From NCBI RefSeq assembly GCF_024707525.1, contig NZ_CP062233.1:159175-223174 (forward strand): a stretch of 64,000 nt of DNA, in the 5' to 3' direction. The position numbers and the translations under genes are program-made. Positions 33,414 through 42,397 of this stretch are shown here, one piece after another. The stretch's first letter is position 1. Each line of letters starts with the position of its first letter. Under the pieces are notes generated by a model, which saw only the letters and a program-made list of their open reading frames with translations, made no database searches and was not told where the DNA came from. Source of the stretch: Rhizobium sp. TH2. GTDB taxonomy: Bacteria > Pseudomonadota > Alphaproteobacteria > Rhizobiales > Rhizobiaceae.

Positions 33414-34067
33414 ATGACGGCTGTAGCTGAAATGCTGAAGGCAACCGAGGCGGCCGTGGTCTCACGGGTGAGCCTCCGTGAAGTCAATCGCGTGATCGAC
33501 GAGCACATCATCCCGGACTCATTTGTTTCCCTGGATAATGGTCGTCATGTGCGCGCTGCAGCATGTTGGATGATTTCGTTCTACTTTGACAGTGCAAAAC
33601 GCCTAACGGCAGAGGAGCGGTTGAATACAATCCGCGCTGCCGAGGGACGATTGCTTAGCAACAACGTCAGCGAATGGTCGTTGCTACTTCTTCAGGACTG
33701 GACCATTCACGACGAATTTCTGACGATCGACCTCGCGCCTTTCGTACGAAGGACGGCCGAGCGGTTGAACGAACTTGAAGCGGCGCGTGATATGGTGACG
33801 GCTTCTGATGATATCCTCGGCGGGACCGCGATAATCAGCGGGACCCGCATTCCTGTCTACGACGTCGCTGCATCGGTGACCGCAGGTATTCCGACCCAGC
33901 GCATCCTTGAGGCCTACCCTAGTCTCAGCGAACGCCAGATACGGCTCGCAGCGATTTTTGCGGAAGCGAATCCAGCACGGGGTCGACCAAGGTCGGCCGG
34001 CGACCTTCCAGAAGGCGCCGTGATCGTTACAGACCGACGGATTTCTCGTCGCAGGAAGGCGGGATGA
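33414..34067 (+). CDS. DUF433 antitoxin-like protein, 217 aa
   Basis: AAAGGAGG before the ATG is excellent. Residues 1-130 are a helical region of unknown role. Residues 135-185 (DDILGGTAIISGTRIPVYDV, then ILEAYPSLSERQIRLA) form the DUF433 helix-turn-helix domain known from VapB-like antitoxins. A basic tail (RRISRRRKAG) follows. It overlaps the next gene by ATGA, and together they make a toxin-antitoxin unit. The N-terminal extension is longer than in simple DUF433 antitoxins. Confidence 0.8.
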   Translation: MTAVAEMLKATEAAVVSRVSLREVNRVIDEHIIPDSFVSLDNGRHVRAAACWMISFYFDSAKRLTAEERLNTIRAAEGRLLSNNVSEWSLLLLQDWTIHDEFLTIDLAPFVRRTAERLNELEAARDMVTASDDILGGTAIISGTRIPVYDVAASVTAGIPTQRILEAYPSLSERQIRLAAIFAEANPARGRPRSAGDLPEGAVIVTDRRISRRRKAG

Positions 34068-34486
34068 AATTCCTTGTTGACGAATGCCTAAGCCCGGAGC
34101 TTGCGAAACGAGCGATTCATGCCGGCCACGGAGAAAGTAGCCATATCACCTGGCTGAAGCTTTCCGGTCGTAAGGACTGGGAGCTGAAACCGATCATAAT
34201 CGATGGTGACTGGACGTTCGTGACAAAGAATTCAGTCGATTTTCGAGGACCAATAGAAAATCCAGGCTCCAAGGGCCAATACTCCGATGTCGCGATCCAT
34301 GCCGGACTTATATGTCTCAACGGCCCCCCGGGCATGGATCTCGATATGCAATTGGAGCTCTTTGAAGAGGCCTTGTCCGAAATTGGAAATATGAGTGATC
34401 TCATCAACCAGGTACTCGAAGTAACAGCCGAGGATGACGATACACTTCGCGTCCGCAGATACTTCCTGCCCGCCAATCAGGAATAA
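34064..34486 (+). CDS. DUF5615 PIN-like toxin, 140 aa
   Basis: The start MKFLVDECLSPELAKRAIHA is the typical beginning of DUF5615/Mut7-C PIN-like proteins, with the acidic D-E pair of a metal-dependent nuclease. VTKNSVDF is the second conserved block (usually T-x-D-x-D-F; here an Asn replaces an acidic residue). It is coupled to the DUF433 gene by ATGA. A ribonuclease role is inferred from the family. Confidence 0.75.
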   Translation: MKFLVDECLSPELAKRAIHAGHGESSHITWLKLSGRKDWELKPIIIDGDWTFVTKNSVDFRGPIENPGSKGQYSDVAIHAGLICLNGPPGMDLDMQLELFEEALSEIGNMSDLINQVLEVTAEDDDTLRVRRYFLPANQE

Positions 34487-34546
34487 CGAGGTCCTTCGAT
34501 GGTTGCGTCCTTTTGAAGGTGCCGAGCGGCATGGCGAGGTCCGATC

Positions 34547-34684
34547 ATGCACAGCGACACTCTCTGGACAGGCGGTTGTCTCTGTGGATCGAGACGGTAA
34601 GAGTTCGCGGAGACCCGCCACATTCGGCCATTGCCATTGCGACATCCGCAAGTGTGCTACCGGCGGCGCGTTAGGGACTTGAGC
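34547..34684 (+). pseudogene. GFA-domain protein remnant
   Basis: In one frame MHSDTLWTGGCLCGS, and in another ATFGHCHCDIRKCATGGAL, match the start and the second zinc motif of CENP-V/GFA (glutathione-dependent formaldehyde-activating enzyme-like) proteins. At least one frameshift, an in-frame stop and a missing C-terminus show that it is dead. Confidence 0.6.
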
Positions 34685-34768
34685 ATGGTGATTGACAGCG
34701 GAGCTGTCATCCATATCCTTCGCAATGAGCCTGACCCGGCCATATCGTTTGAGGTCATGAATGATTGA
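34685..34768 (+). pseudogene. VapC-type PIN toxin remnant
   Basis: MVIDSGAVIHILRNEPD is the N-terminus of a VapC PIN toxin with the first catalytic Asp. A stop at 34766-34768 ends it after 27 residues. No VapB is recognisable upstream. Confidence 0.6.
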
Positions 34769-35024
34769 GAGCCATACACGACAGGCGAATTGGCGCCGAG
34801 CCAATCCGACAAAGTACGATGCTCACCTTGCGGTTCAACGAGCACTGAAATCAGGGCTCCTCGAAAAGGACAGCTGCGAAGTGTGCGGGAATGAGAATGT
34901 AGACGCTCACCACGACCAGTACGACGATCCGCTCGAGGTCAGATGGTTATGCCGGCGCCATCACACCCGTCTCCATCATTACGGCGAAGACATGTTTCCG
35001 CTACGGTCACTGGCGACCAGTTAA
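34761..35024 (+). CDS. HNH-like zinc-binding protein, 87 aa
   Basis: The pattern SCEVCGNENVDAHHDQYDDP followed by VRWLCRRHHTRLH gives two Cys of the first knuckle and Cys/His of the second, and an AHH core like that of small phage HNH proteins. It starts at 34761 inside the end of the VapC remnant. It could be a nicking endonuclease or a zinc-binding DNA protein; too few residues are visible to say. Confidence 0.6.
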   Translation: MIESHTRQANWRRANPTKYDAHLAVQRALKSGLLEKDSCEVCGNENVDAHHDQYDDPLEVRWLCRRHHTRLHHYGEDMFPLRSLATS

Positions 35025-35135
35025 GGTGAACACACAGGTATTGCGCCTTGATGGGATTCGATCCGTAAACCATGGCCCGTAAGCCAGAGGTTTCCTTCAA
35101 TATCAGGAAGTTAGTAAACTACTGCAGCGATCAAC

Positions 35136-35654
35136 ATGGAACCTAACTGCCCAGTGCCACCGTGCCCGATCTACGTTCGGAAATTTGTCGCTGACAGCGA
35201 AGCTGAGCTCGGTCAAGTCGCCGCTCGAAGTTTGAGCGACTTTGATAGGTCAGAACTAGAGCGCAGCCTGTCCGAACTACATGAGTTTCATGATCGATGG
35301 ACGCTGTTCAAGTCCAAGGGAATGGGATCGTCTTTGGTCGCGTTTCGAAATGCCATGGCGCTCGGCCAGCTCGCTGGGGACCAGCAGACGGCTGGATTGG
35401 CTTTGAGCACCGTCCACACCATGAAAGGATTGGAGAAAGACATCGTCTTCCTTGTCCAGATGTGCGAAGGGGTATTTCCAGATTACCGAGCGCAGTCAGC
35501 TGCCCAGATTGATGAAGAGCGCAATGCTATGTTCGTCGCAGTGACACGAGCGCGCCGCTGGCTCTACATTACCTATCCCCACAGCCGGAAAATGCCCTGG
35601 GGAGACGTCAGATCGCAGAAACGGTCACGCTTTCTCGACGAGATCGAGCACTGA
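35136..35654 (+). pseudogene. UvrD/Rep-type helicase, C-terminal remnant
   Basis: The frame carries LSTVHTMKGLEKDIVFL (motif V region) and DEERNAMFVAVTRARRWLYI (motif VI, with the Arg finger) of superfamily 1 helicases. The N-terminal ATPase half with the Walker A motif is missing. The stretch before residue 70 is not typical. It is a fragment of 172 residues and has no helicase activity on its own. Confidence 0.75.
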
Positions 35655-35754
35655 TCCAAGTGGCGAGGTTTGAGTAGTTACCGGCGGCGGGCACTCGTTG
35701 TGTTAGGGCGGACGCGTTCCTCCAGCCTAAATGAAATCACTCTTGAAGCCTGCT

Positions 35755-36909
35755 TCAGATCACCCCCCACGCCCGAAACCGCCCCCGCCCCGTCATCTCC
35801 CTGAGCCCCAACTCCTCGACGATCCTGAGCGCCGCTCGCGGCGTGACGCCAAGCGCCTCGGCCACCATGCCCGTCGAGACCAGCGGCCGCGCCATCACCA
35901 GGTCGATCAGCTTCGGCAGCTTCGACGAGGCCCGCCGGCCGATCAACCGCCGCTCCAGCACCTGGCGAGCGAGCGCCAGCCGGTCATGCTCCTTCAGCCC
36001 GAGGTCTGCGGCCGCGACGATACCATTGAGCAGTGCCAGCAGCCGCGTGTTGCGGCCGGGATGGCGCCGGCGATCGACGGCAATGGATTTCAGGCCGAGA
36101 TTGATGGCGGTGAGATGGGCTGCCGTTGTCAGGCCGGCCTGGCGCAGGATGGCCGCCGCCAGCAATCGACCGAGCCAGGGGGCGTGCTGCAGGACCTGCA
36201 ATGTGTTCCAGGCGTCGAGGACGATGATCGTCCGCAACGCTGCCGGCAGGCCTCCGGTTTCGTCGAGCACGGAGCGCCATTCGTCCAGGCGTTCGTCCTC
36301 GTCCCAGTCGAGATCATAGATAAACGGGTCCCGATCCCGCACACGACGCCGGCCCGGCGACTGCGCGCCTGCCAAGGCCGTCTCCGAGCGCGCCAGGGCC
36401 GCGTCGATATCGGCGAAGGCGGCCGCCAGCGGATCGGCATCGTCCAGGCCGTCCCGCTCCCCCTCCCCTGCTCCAACAGTGTCGAGATCCACGACCATGC
36501 CGCCCTTCGCTACCGAGATGGCACTATCCGATGCTGCAGGCACGCCGGCGACAACGTCGTGGCCGCGGAGGCTGCGCACGCCGTCAATGCTCAGCGCCCA
36601 ACCCGGCGGCTGCGAGGCGATCCTTCGGCGGGCGCGCAGCACGTCGCGGGCCATGGTGAGCTCGTGGCTGGGCGCACGGATGTCGGCGCCGGCATCGTGC
36701 AGGACGAGGTCCTCGAGATGAACCAGTTCGCCATCGACCCAGAGCGAGGCACAGGCATCGGCAAAATGGGATCGCTCGATCCACCCCTGCCCGACCGGCG
36801 AACGGGCAATCCGCTCGTCGAGACGCGCCAAAGCCGCACCGGCGTCCGAAACCGGCTGCAAGAGGGTATGGATGGGCAGTTTTGCCAAATCATAACGCAT
36901 TGAAATCAT
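35755..36909 (-). CDS. RHE_PE00001-family protein (DUF1612 plus HTH), 384 aa
   Basis: The beginning ([29 protein letters not shown]), the middle [20 protein letters not shown] and the end ([20 protein letters not shown], then [19 protein letters not shown]) match the plasmid-associated rhizobial RHE_PE00001 proteins, which combine DUF1612 with a helix-turn-helix domain. Such genes often lie near recombinase genes on rhizobial plasmids. A regulatory or plasmid-maintenance role is guessed from the HTH. It reads away from the cassette bounded by the repeats at 37038 and 39707. Confidence 0.9.
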   Translation of the reverse strand: MISMRYDLAKLPIHTLLQPVSDAGAALARLDERIARSPVGQGWIERSHFADACASLWVDGELVHLEDLVLHDAGADIRAPSHELTMARDVLRARRRIASQPPGWALSIDGVRSLRGHDVVAGVPAASDSAISVAKGGMVVDLDTVGAGEGERDGLDDADPLAAAFADIDAALARSETALAGAQSPGRRRVRDRDPFIYDLDWDEDERLDEWRSVLDETGGLPAALRTIIVLDAWNTLQVLQHAPWLGRLLAAAILRQAGLTTAAHLTAINLGLKSIAVDRRRHPGRNTRLLALLNGIVAAADLGLKEHDRLALARQVLERRLIGRRASSKLPKLIDLVMARPLVSTGMVAEALGVTPRAALRIVEELGLREMTGRGRFRAWGVI

Positions 36910-36983
36910 GATAGACGATTTGCCATATGGACGCTATATTCATTTTGCTGTCCGTCACTGGATGATCTTCATAGCTTAATAGT

Positions 36984-37014
36984 CACTATCGATAGGTATC
37001 AAGTATCGGTAGTG
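36984..37014. promoter_or_regulatory. Inverted repeat upstream of the DUF1612 gene
   Basis: CACTATCGATA and TATCGGTAGTG face each other across about 9 bases, with one mismatch. The site lies about 75 bases before the start of the gene at 35755-36909 and could be its operator, perhaps bound by its own HTH domain. Confidence 0.5.
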
Positions 37015-37037
37015 ATGGCTTTTGCCGTCCGGAATGG

Positions 37038-37064
37038 CTAGAATCGGGGCAAATCACAGCCGCG
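37038..37064 (+). repeat. Direct repeat at the left edge of a 2.7-kb cassette
   Basis: CTAGAATCGGGGCAAATCAC plus AGCCGCG matches 39707-39733 at 24 of 27 bases in the same orientation. The second copy lies 35 bases upstream of a tyrosine recombinase gene, so the pair could be recombination sites or copies of one promoter element. Confidence 0.65.
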
Positions 37065-37261
37065 AAGGCCCGGCGGAAACCCTGATTTCGAAAGATGTCG
37101 TCACCGAGCCTTCTGATGCCGGCGTTTCCGCCAGACATCGGTCGCCTTAGACGCTGCCCGGCGAGCGGTTAAAGCATCCTCGGCCGACTGCAGGGAACTC
37201 TCACACCGATGAACCAGTTAGACGGAAGCAAATTCAATTTACTGAAACCGGAGGATAGCCG

Positions 37262-37810
37262 ATGTCGCGTGGACCACTCACCGCCCTTCTCGCCGTTCTT
37301 GCCGTCGCCGGTTATCAAAACCGCGACAAGATCGCCGAAATGCTCCGCGGCCTGCAGAACGGCCAGCAAACCAATCCCGACGGAACGGTGTCCCAAAACC
37401 AGGGCGGCCTCGGCGAACTGCTGGGTGGCTTGACAAAAGGTGGCTTGGGCAACATTCTTGGCGGATCCTCCCCGGGCGGCATTCTCAGCGGCGGCCTCGG
37501 AGGTCTTCTCGATCAGTTCAAGCAAAACGGACTCGGCGACCGCGCGGATTCCTGGGTCACCACTGGCCCCAATCAACCAATCAACGAACCTGACCTGTCC
37601 CAAGCCCTTGGCGACGATGTCCTTGGTGAACTGGCAGCAAAGACTGGGCTCTCGAAAGAGGAAATCCTCAGCCGCTTAACGCGCGATCTTCCGAAGGCCG
37701 TCGATGACCTGACACCGGATGGCGTCGTGCCGAGCGAGGACCATTTTGACGGATTATACAATGGCCCGGCGGCGCCGACATCGGTCCCAAGTGTTGGTCG
37801 CGTGGTCTGA
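37262..37810 (+). CDS. YidB-like DUF937 protein, 182 aa
   Basis: A hydrophobic start (TALLAVLAVAGYQNRDKIAE) is followed by a Gly-rich region with repeated GGL motifs. The conserved block GLGDRADSWVTTGPNQPINE, then LAAKTGLSKEEILSRLTRDL, is the YidB/DUF937 signature. These proteins are bacterial and of unknown function. The stop overlaps the next ATG (TGATG). Confidence 0.85.
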   Translation: MSRGPLTALLAVLAVAGYQNRDKIAEMLRGLQNGQQTNPDGTVSQNQGGLGELLGGLTKGGLGNILGGSSPGGILSGGLGGLLDQFKQNGLGDRADSWVTTGPNQPINEPDLSQALGDDVLGELAAKTGLSKEEILSRLTRDLPKAVDDLTPDGVVPSEDHFDGLYNGPAAPTSVPSVGRVV

Positions 37811-38187
37811 TGGGCGACAATCAGCCGATTGCCCTCGTTGTCGATGATGAACCGCTTGTTCGAATGGATACCGCCGACATGGTCGCCGATGAAGGCTTCG
37901 AGGTCATCGAGGCCAGAACGGTGGAGGACGCGTTTAAATTCCTGACCGACTACCCTTCTCTCCAACTTGTCATAACCGACCTTGAGACGCCCGGGTCTAT
38001 GACCGGATGCCAGTTTGCGTGGGAGGTTGCGAACCGCTGGCCCCACATCTGCATGGTTGTCGCGTCAGGGGCGGGGCGCCCATTCGACGAGGATTTGCCA
38101 CCATCGGCAATCTTCATCGCCAAGCCGATCTCCCAAGATGTCGTCCATGAAGCGATAGAAGAGTACTGTAACTGCGATTCTCGCTGA
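37810..38187 (+). CDS. Single-domain response regulator, 125 aa
   Basis: A CheY-like receiver domain is visible: acidic pair in VVDDEP, phosphoacceptor Asp in LVITDLETPG (near residue 57), and the conserved Lys in FIAKPI. There is no output domain. No histidine kinase lies nearby, so the partner is elsewhere. It overlaps the DUF937 gene by one base and is likely co-translated. Confidence 0.85.
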   Translation: MGDNQPIALVVDDEPLVRMDTADMVADEGFEVIEARTVEDAFKFLTDYPSLQLVITDLETPGSMTGCQFAWEVANRWPHICMVVASGAGRPFDEDLPPSAIFIAKPISQDVVHEAIEEYCNCDSR

Positions 38188-38513
38188 TAAGCTTCGCGTG
38201 TATCACCCAGTACGGATCGTTAGAGGTGTTCGCAACTGACGTTAGCCGGCGCCGAGATGATTAAGAGCACCGATGTTGCGATTGGGAGCCAGTTCGCCGC
38301 TCAAGATTGAGGCGCACGCCGCCAATTAGAAAGCGGAAGTTGGCAGCGTCATGGCAGGCCTGACCAACTCTGCGCCTTACAGTCCCTATTAATATCATCC
38401 CGTTATGTCGCCGAGTCCAATATCGATGACGCATACATTGGTGGAGCACGTAGTCAGCGGCTTGGCATCGTGGAGACGGTAGAGGCGGCACCGCCGTGAC
38501 AAAAGCCAGAACG
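38188..38513. other. Intergenic stretch, no gene seen
   Basis: The frames in this 326-base stretch are short, lack ribosome-binding sites and do not look protein-like. No repeat or hairpin stands out. Confidence 0.4.
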
Positions 38514-38690
38514 CTATTTCTGATCTTTTAGATAAGCCATCACCTTGTCTCGGCTTGGTCCCGCTTCCTTGATTGCCTTCTTGGCCATTTGACGTGTGAC
38601 GCCGGCCGATTTCATGACGTGAGCGATCTCGTGTTCCTGGTTGGAAACCAGCTTGCGATCTTGGCCCGTTTTCTTTGGATCGTCGGACAT
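38514..38690 (-). CDS. DUF3606-type protein, 58 aa
   Basis: The start at 38690 (MSDDPKKTGQDRKLVSNQEH) gives a charged N-terminus, then EIAHVMKSAGVTRQMAKKAI and a basic end. This arrangement fits DUF3606, a family of small rhizobial proteins. An extended start further upstream is less likely, because the residues there do not look coded. Function unknown. Confidence 0.75.
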   Translation of the reverse strand: MSDDPKKTGQDRKLVSNQEHEIAHVMKSAGVTRQMAKKAIKEAGPSRDKVMAYLKDQK

Positions 38691-38773
38691 TGGTGCTCTC
38701 CATGACAAGAATATTACTAAGGAACTCAATCGCGACCTCGGTGTTCCCTGTTCGAAATGTGAGTCAGCGTAAA

Positions 38774-39022
38774 ATGGCAGAGTTGATCGATATGGAGACG
38801 GCACGCGCAATGCGAAATGCGCCTGATGCTGATTGTCTCTCCACCGATGCCGAGGGGCATCCAGTCTTCATGTTCTCAGTCGGATATCGCCACGATGATC
38901 GTCGGTATAGCGTCGATATCTGGGCTCGATCTGAGCAAGACGCTGCAGAGCAGGTGGCCTCTATGCGCAGGACGCTGTGTCTCGAGGGCAGAGTGATTTC
39001 CGTCGTTACGCAGACGCCGTAA
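38774..39022 (+). CDS. Hypothetical protein, 82 aa
   Basis: The frame is MAELIDMETARAMRNAPDAD, then a beta-rich part (FMFSVGYRHDDRRYSVDIWA) and a helix. The ribosome-binding site is poor, and a GTG five codons upstream is an alternative start. No family recognised. Confidence 0.5.
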   Translation: MAELIDMETARAMRNAPDADCLSTDAEGHPVFMFSVGYRHDDRRYSVDIWARSEQDAAEQVASMRRTLCLEGRVISVVTQTP

Positions 39023-39192
39023 GAATCCTGATATTGCGCGGGAGTGAATTTCTTGGACGTCTTGACGAAACCTAGCGGGCTCCTCCGTGTTGATGGAGGC
39101 GCGCCGCTGCTGCCACAAGAGGTTCATTCGATCTCGGACCCGATGGCATGGGACCGTTTTTTTTCCGATTCCAGAAAACTGAGATTTGTATC

Positions 39193-39699
39193 ATGCGAAC
39201 AATTTGGAAAGCACTTCTTGTGACGTCCGCCATGGTGGTCGCGAACCAAGCTTTCGCAGGAGAGGCAAGTTTTCTCAAGACGCTCGAAGGATCCTATTCA
39301 GGCAAGGGGACCGTCAAGCTCCGTACGACATCAAAGCCCATATCCGTCAGATGCAAATTCAAATCGTCGGCCGACGTTCAGTCGCTCTCTCTGAATGGTT
39401 CCTGTACCGGGCTACTTGTCATTTCCAGGAAGATCGGCGCCGATATTCAAGTCGCAGGGACCGGGTACAGAGGCACTTACCTAGGCGCCGGCACTGGACC
39501 TGCCGTGCTCAAAGGTAAACGACGTGGGAATTCGCTCGCATTCAACGTCCGCTGGGCTAAGAACGTGAACGGTGACCGCGACGCAACGCTCACGGTTCAA
39601 AAAGTCGGCGATGGGGGGATGACGCTGATTACCACCGATCAGGACCCCGCCACGGGGAAAATAGTGACTACCAGCGAGATTCTTTTGAAGCGGCAATAA
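39193..39699 (+). CDS. Exported protein of unknown function, 168 aa
   Basis: A signal peptide (MRTIWKALLVTSAMVVANQA, then FAG) is followed by a beta-rich mature protein (FLKTLEGSYSGKGTVKLR, SVRCKFKSS, LSLNGSCTGLLV) with two cysteines. The repeated alternating pattern suggests a beta barrel or lipocalin-like fold. It is probably periplasmic. No family recognised with certainty. Confidence 0.65.
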   Translation: MRTIWKALLVTSAMVVANQAFAGEASFLKTLEGSYSGKGTVKLRTTSKPISVRCKFKSSADVQSLSLNGSCTGLLVISRKIGADIQVAGTGYRGTYLGAGTGPAVLKGKRRGNSLAFNVRWAKNVNGDRDATLTVQKVGDGGMTLITTDQDPATGKIVTTSEILLKRQ

Positions 39700-39706
39700 C
39701 AATACT

Positions 39707-39733
39707 CTAGACTCGGGGCAAATCACGGTCGCG
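39707..39733 (+). repeat. Direct repeat at the right edge of the cassette
   Basis: CTAGACTCGGGGCAAATCAC plus GGTCGCG, 24 of 27 bases identical to 37038-37064. The start of the tyrosine recombinase is 35 bases further on. Confidence 0.65.
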
Positions 39734-39767
39734 TCGCCGGACCGAGAATATTTTCCCGGAGCCAAAC

Positions 39768-40940
39768 ATGGCCAAGCGCCCCCTACCCGCCATTCCCACC
39801 GAGGCCGTGCTCAAGCGCTCCACGGAGCTCGATGCGCTTGACGCCATCCTGCCGTTGGATCGCCGCGACCAGCTCGCCGACATCCTGACCGACGACGATG
39901 TCGAAACCCTCAAACATCTCGCCGCCGAGGGGATGGGCGACAATACGCTCAGGGCGCTGGCCTCCGATCTCGCCTATCTCGAGGCCTGGGCCGCCGCGGC
40001 TATCGGCACCCCCCTGCCCTGGCCGGCGCCAGAAAACCTGTTGCTGAAGTTCGTGGCGCATCATCTGTGGGATCCCATCCGCCGCCAGAGCGACCCGGCC
40101 CATGGCATGCCGGCGGAGCTGGCCGACCATCTGAAAGCCCGTGGCTTGCTCAGGACCAATGGGCCGCATGCGCCGGCAACGGTGCGGCGCCGGCTGACCA
40201 GCTGGTCGATCCTAACCCGCTGGCGGGGACTTAGTGGGAGTTTCAGTGCGCCGTCGCTGAAAAGCGCGCTGCGGCTCGCGGTGCGTGCCACTGGCCGGCC
40301 AAGGCAGCGCAAGAGCAAGAAGGCGGTGACCGGCGATATCCTGGCCAAGTTGCTGGCGACCTGCAACAGTGATCGACCCGTCGATATCCGGGATCGCGCC
40401 CTGCTGCTGCTGGCCTTTGCCTCGGGCGGGCGGCGGCGGTCTGAGGTGGCTGGGCTCAGGATCGAGGATCTCGTTGATGAAGATCCGGTGCCAACTGATT
40501 CGAAGGTGCCGGATTCTCCTCTGCTGGCCTGTCTCAGCATCCATCTCGGGCGCACCAAGACCACTGATATCGAGGACGACGCCACCGTGCTGCTGATCGG
40601 CCGGCCGGTGGTCGCATTGAAGGCGTGGCTGGCAATGGCAGGGATCGACAGTGGTCCGGTATTCCGAAAGGTCGATCAATGGGGCAATGTCAGCCGCCAG
40701 GCACTGACACCGCAATCGGTGAACCTGGTGCTTAAGTCCCGAGCTGCCCAGGCCGGGCTCGATGCCACAGCCTATTCCGCCCATGGGCTGCGTGCCGGCT
40801 ATCTGACGGAAGCCGCCAATCGCGGCATTCCCCTCCCCGAGGCGATGCAGCAGTCACAGCACAAGTCGCTCACCCAGGCGGCGAGCTACTACAACAACAG
40901 TGAACGCAAGCTCGGCCGGGCGGCACGGTTGATGGTCTAA
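39768..40940 (+). CDS. Tyrosine recombinase, 390 aa
   Basis: The N-terminal half is a SAM-like DNA-binding region. The catalytic half has the first Arg in ASGGRRRSEVAGL, a Lys region near GRTKTTDIE, the HxxR box in SAHGLRAGYL, and the nucleophilic Tyr in AASYYNNS near residue 378. The family cuts and joins DNA at specific sites (integration, dimer resolution). GGAG precedes the ATG. Together with the DUF1612 gene it lies outside the direct repeats. Confidence 0.9.
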   Translation: MAKRPLPAIPTEAVLKRSTELDALDAILPLDRRDQLADILTDDDVETLKHLAAEGMGDNTLRALASDLAYLEAWAAAAIGTPLPWPAPENLLLKFVAHHLWDPIRRQSDPAHGMPAELADHLKARGLLRTNGPHAPATVRRRLTSWSILTRWRGLSGSFSAPSLKSALRLAVRATGRPRQRKSKKAVTGDILAKLLATCNSDRPVDIRDRALLLLAFASGGRRRSEVAGLRIEDLVDEDPVPTDSKVPDSPLLACLSIHLGRTKTTDIEDDATVLLIGRPVVALKAWLAMAGIDSGPVFRKVDQWGNVSRQALTPQSVNLVLKSRAAQAGLDATAYSAHGLRAGYLTEAANRGIPLPEAMQQSQHKSLTQAASYYNNSERKLGRAARLMV

Positions 40941-41086
40941 CACCAGATGCCCACGGTGTTGTTGCCCCAATTGTCTTATCATGCAGCATTGGCGCCGAAG
41001 TGTGAGGGTCGTTCAAGAATCCAACGAGGGTGCGCTTTCGAACCGAAACTATTTCGCTGCCCTGTCGTTTGGCGCAGCGAGGTAAG

Positions 41087-41326
41087 ATGATGACGCGCTA
41101 TTTCTTCCACATTCGTGACGGCGAAAACCTCCTGGAGGACGAGCAAGGTGTCGAGCTCGGGTCGCTTGAGGACGCACGCGCCGAAGCGGATCGCGCTACT
41201 CGTGAAATACTCATCCGCAACATCAAGCATGGCGAAACGCTGGACGCTCGACGTTTCGAAGTATGGGACGAAGAGGGCGTGCCCCACTTCATTCTACCCT
41301 TCAAGTCAGCAATTGGTATCGAGTGA
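41087..41326 (+). CDS. DUF6894-family protein, 79 aa
   Basis: MMTRYFFHIRDGENLLEDEQ, then GVELGSLEDARAEADRATRE and FEVWDEEGVPHFILPF, is the DUF6894 pattern. GAGG lies upstream of the ATG pair at 41087/41090. It is a paralog of the gene at 7978. Function unknown. Confidence 0.8.
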   Translation: MMTRYFFHIRDGENLLEDEQGVELGSLEDARAEADRATREILIRNIKHGETLDARRFEVWDEEGVPHFILPFKSAIGIE

Positions 41327-41503
41327 CACACTACGCACGCCGGGCCCGCGGGCTCAAAGCAAGTTTTGGATGAGCAGGGCGTTCCGCCAATTTTCCACCA
41401 GGGGGCGAAAATCGTCAGCAAGCTTCACTTTCATGATTGCAAAGAGACCTGGCCATGCTGGTCGTTGGCCAATCGCCAGAGCTACACCGAACGGTGAGGA
41501 AAC

Positions 41504-42343
41504 ATGAACACGTCGGCTTTTCAATTGATCGCTCGCGCTGGATATTGTGCCCGCGCAGCCGTCTTCTTCGCTGTCGGTGGGCTCGCCTTGGTCTCAGGAC
41601 TATCCCGCGGGACATCGGACACGAAATCAGCCTTGGGCGCAATTCCTCAGCAGCCCTTCGGTCGGATATGGGTCGGCTTCATAGCGCTCGGCCTCATGGG
41701 ATTCGTCGGGTGGAGGCTTGCACAATCTCTCGGCAACGCGGATCGACATCCGCCAAAGGCGAAAGGCTTTGCAATTCGCGCCGCGTTGTTCGGTAGTGCG
41801 CTCGCATATGTCGGGCTAGCCTGGTTCGCAGCCGAGCGGGCGCTTGGATTGGCAGGTGAAAATGATGGAGGAGCTGAGAAGGGACTGGCCGCCTGGGCCA
41901 TGTCACAGCCTTTTGGCAAGTATCTCGCGGCGGTGATTGGGCTGGGCTTCATCATTGGTGGCATTGTAACGATCGCGAAAGGCGTTTTGCGCAAGTATGA
42001 GCAATATATCGACCAAGAGGCCAAGGCGAACCGGCTGACTACATGGATTTGCGTTTATGGACTGAGCGCCCGTGGCTTATTGTTTGTAATTGTCGGTTGT
42101 TTTTTCAGCTACGCCGCTTTCAAGGTTGCCCCGGAACAGGCGGGTAGCGTGGTGGATGCGCTCAATTGGATCCGGAACCTGCCGTTCGGCGCTCTGCTCT
42201 ACTCAGTGGTGGCACTGGGTCTAGCTTCCTTTGGCGCTTTTAACGTGGTCCAGGCCCGCTATCGCCTGGTCCGCGAACCGCGTGTGCCGCAGGAGATTGC
42301 GGTCGCCGCCAAGAAGTCTGCTGATTTGGTGAGTCATGGATAG
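41504..42343 (+). CDS. DUF1206 membrane protein, 279 aa
   Basis: Six membrane helices arranged as three repeated pairs are visible (ARAGYCARAAVFFAVGG; GFIALGLMGFVGWRLAQ; YVGLAWFAAERALG; LAAVIGLGFIIGGIVTIAKG; GLSARGLLFVIVG; LYSVVALGLASFGAFNV). The repeated ARxGYxAR and G-x-x-x-W pattern is typical of DUF1206. AGGAAAC lies upstream of the ATG. Function unknown. Confidence 0.85.
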   Translation: MNTSAFQLIARAGYCARAAVFFAVGGLALVSGLSRGTSDTKSALGAIPQQPFGRIWVGFIALGLMGFVGWRLAQSLGNADRHPPKAKGFAIRAALFGSALAYVGLAWFAAERALGLAGENDGGAEKGLAAWAMSQPFGKYLAAVIGLGFIIGGIVTIAKGVLRKYEQYIDQEAKANRLTTWICVYGLSARGLLFVIVGCFFSYAAFKVAPEQAGSVVDALNWIRNLPFGALLYSVVALGLASFGAFNVVQARYRLVREPRVPQEIAVAAKKSADLVSHG

Positions 42344-42397
42344 CAACGTCGGGCTTCGCGCACTGCCGTTTAATCGGAAACGATTAGCGCTTCACAA

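Noticed and set aside
35040..35095. Second tRNA-like trace
   Set aside because: It shares TCGAATCCCATCAAG with a T-arm, but no matching acceptor 5' strand or anticodon arm is found.
35731..36903. Open frame of 390 codons on the plus strand
   Set aside because: It is antisense to the DUF1612 gene. Its Arg/Pro/His-rich translation is what GC-rich antisense DNA gives.
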